From assembly GCA_963662965.1 (NCBI GenBank), contig OY759970.1:4526001-4590000 (forward strand): DNA of 64,000 nt. The letters are read 5' to 3'. The notes below the pieces were generated by a model. It was not told where the DNA came from and ran no database searches. It was given only the letters and a program-made list of their open reading frames with translations. This document shows positions 63,384-64,000 of this stretch, one piece after another. Numbering within the stretch: position 1 is the first letter of the stretch; each line of letters opens with the position of its first letter. The translations under genes were made by a program, and so were the position numbers. The stretch comes from DTWD01 sp963662965. GTDB taxonomy: Bacteria; Acidobacteriota; Vicinamibacteria; Vicinamibacterales; UBA8438.

Positions 63384-64000
63384 CTACGCATTGATGACGT
63401 TGACGAGTTCTTCGACGGCGGCTGCCGACTTCTTCAAGGCGCCAGCTTCGTCCGGTGTTAACCTGATCTGCACGATCTCCTCCAGCCCGTTTGCGCCGAG
63501 CTCGCACGGTACGGCGACGAACAGGTCCTGGATGCCGTACTCACCCTTGAGAAAGACGGAACACGGCAGAATCTTCTTCTTGTCCTTGAGCACCGCCTTC
63601 ACCATCTCGACGACCGCCGACCCAGGCGCGTAGTAGGCGGTTCCGGTCCCGAGGAGCTTGACGATCTCCGCGCCCTTGCGCGGTCCGCTTCACGATCGCG
63701 TCGACCGTCGCCTCGTCCATCAGTTCCGTGATCGGAATGCCCGCCACGGTCGAGTAGCGCGGCAGCGGCACCATGGTGTCGCCGTGCCCCCCGCGCACAA
63801 AGGCGTGAGTGTTCTCGACCAACACGTCGAGCGCTTGCGCGATGAACGCCCGCATCCGAGCCCAGTCGAGCACGCCGGCCATGCCGATGACCCGCTCCCG
63901 TGGCAGACCGCTAACGCGGTAGGTGACCTGCGCCATGGCGTCCAGCGGATTCGTCACCGGCATGATGATGCAGTCCGGTGAGTGCGCCATGACCTGCTCG
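63384..64000 (-). pseudogene. mdh: Malate dehydrogenase, 3' part with a one-base frameshift; 5' end outside the window
   Basis: NAD-dependent oxidation of malate to oxaloacetate. From the right edge one frame reads HSPDCIIMPVTNPLDAMAQV, LPRERVIGMAGVLDWARMR, the catalytic GGHGDTMVPLPRYSTVAGIP, and DAIVKRT. Near 63676 the reading frame must shift, because AEIVKLLGTGTAYYAPG and VLKDKKKILPCSVFLKGEYG continue in another frame to the normal end at 63384. Removing one G (ACC-G-CGC-AAG-GGC) restores RKGAEIVK. The coding parts are otherwise well preserved, so a sequencing indel is at least as likely as true loss. Confidence 0.88.

Overview
The window reads as a chromosomal segment of a GC-rich, Gram-negative, respiring bacterium, most likely an Acidobacteriota of the Vicinamibacteria type. 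The indications are a PQQ-dependent dehydrogenase, an exported protein of the 'PWGQPDLQGIW' family that I associate with that phylum, many lipobox and signal-peptide proteins, and a type IV pilus/type II secretion hybrid cluster. This assignment rests on protein character only, with no phylogeny. Most of the content is housekeeping genes in short operons.

Layout. 1-3.5 kb: quinoprotein dehydrogenase (cut by the left edge), an exported unknown and a dehydrogenase remnant. 3.7-9.1 kb: initiator tRNA, ftsB, cutA, a truncated SpoIIE phosphatase, a DUF2007-RNase III fusion, an AAA+ ATPase and purA. 9.1-19.4 kb: M2 peptidase, TVP38-like membrane protein, lactate permease with cupin and STAS proteins, a badly broken membrane-TPR gene, a Rieske ferredoxin, an exported metallo-beta-lactamase-fold protein and a DUF457 protein. 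19.5-29 kb: gcvT-gcvH-gcvP, a class IV aminotransferase, nnr-tsaE and guaB. 29-35.6 kb: secA, an M23 peptidase-like protein, a frameshifted comM and a family 2 glycosyltransferase. 35.8-38 kb: a two-gene microcompartment locus (aldehyde dehydrogenase plus BMC-H shell protein). 38-47.4 kb: lipoprotein, lytic transglycosylase, then pilC-pilB-pilM-pilN-pilO and three pseudopilin-like genes. 47.4-52.7 kb: murQ with two sodium:solute symporters and a serine hydrolase (probable cell-wall sugar salvage). 52.7-59 kb: the aspartate-family operon hom-thrC-TIGR00300-lysC-asd, preceded by a promoter and what looks like a classical transcription attenuator. 59-60.1 kb: a patch of gene remnants. 60.1-64 kb: frdABCD and a frameshifted mdh cut by the right edge.

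Two themes recur. First, at least three families of short structured repeats (called R1, R2 and R3 here) sit almost only in gaps between convergent genes or at gene 3' ends, and some supply the last codons of genes. Second, several genes carry single-base frameshifts or truncations (comM, mdh, the TPR gene, the SpoIIE phosphatase, an ester cyclase). Because conserved genes such as mdh and comM are among them, residual sequencing indels must be considered beside true decay. The TPR gene also has nonsense substitutions, which argue for real decay there.

The most interesting items are the hom leader (threonine-rich frame, stop codon inside the anti-terminator arm, perfect terminator), the orphan microcompartment pair, the DUF2007-RNase III fusion, the TIGR00300 enzyme embedded in the aspartate operon, and the repeat families.
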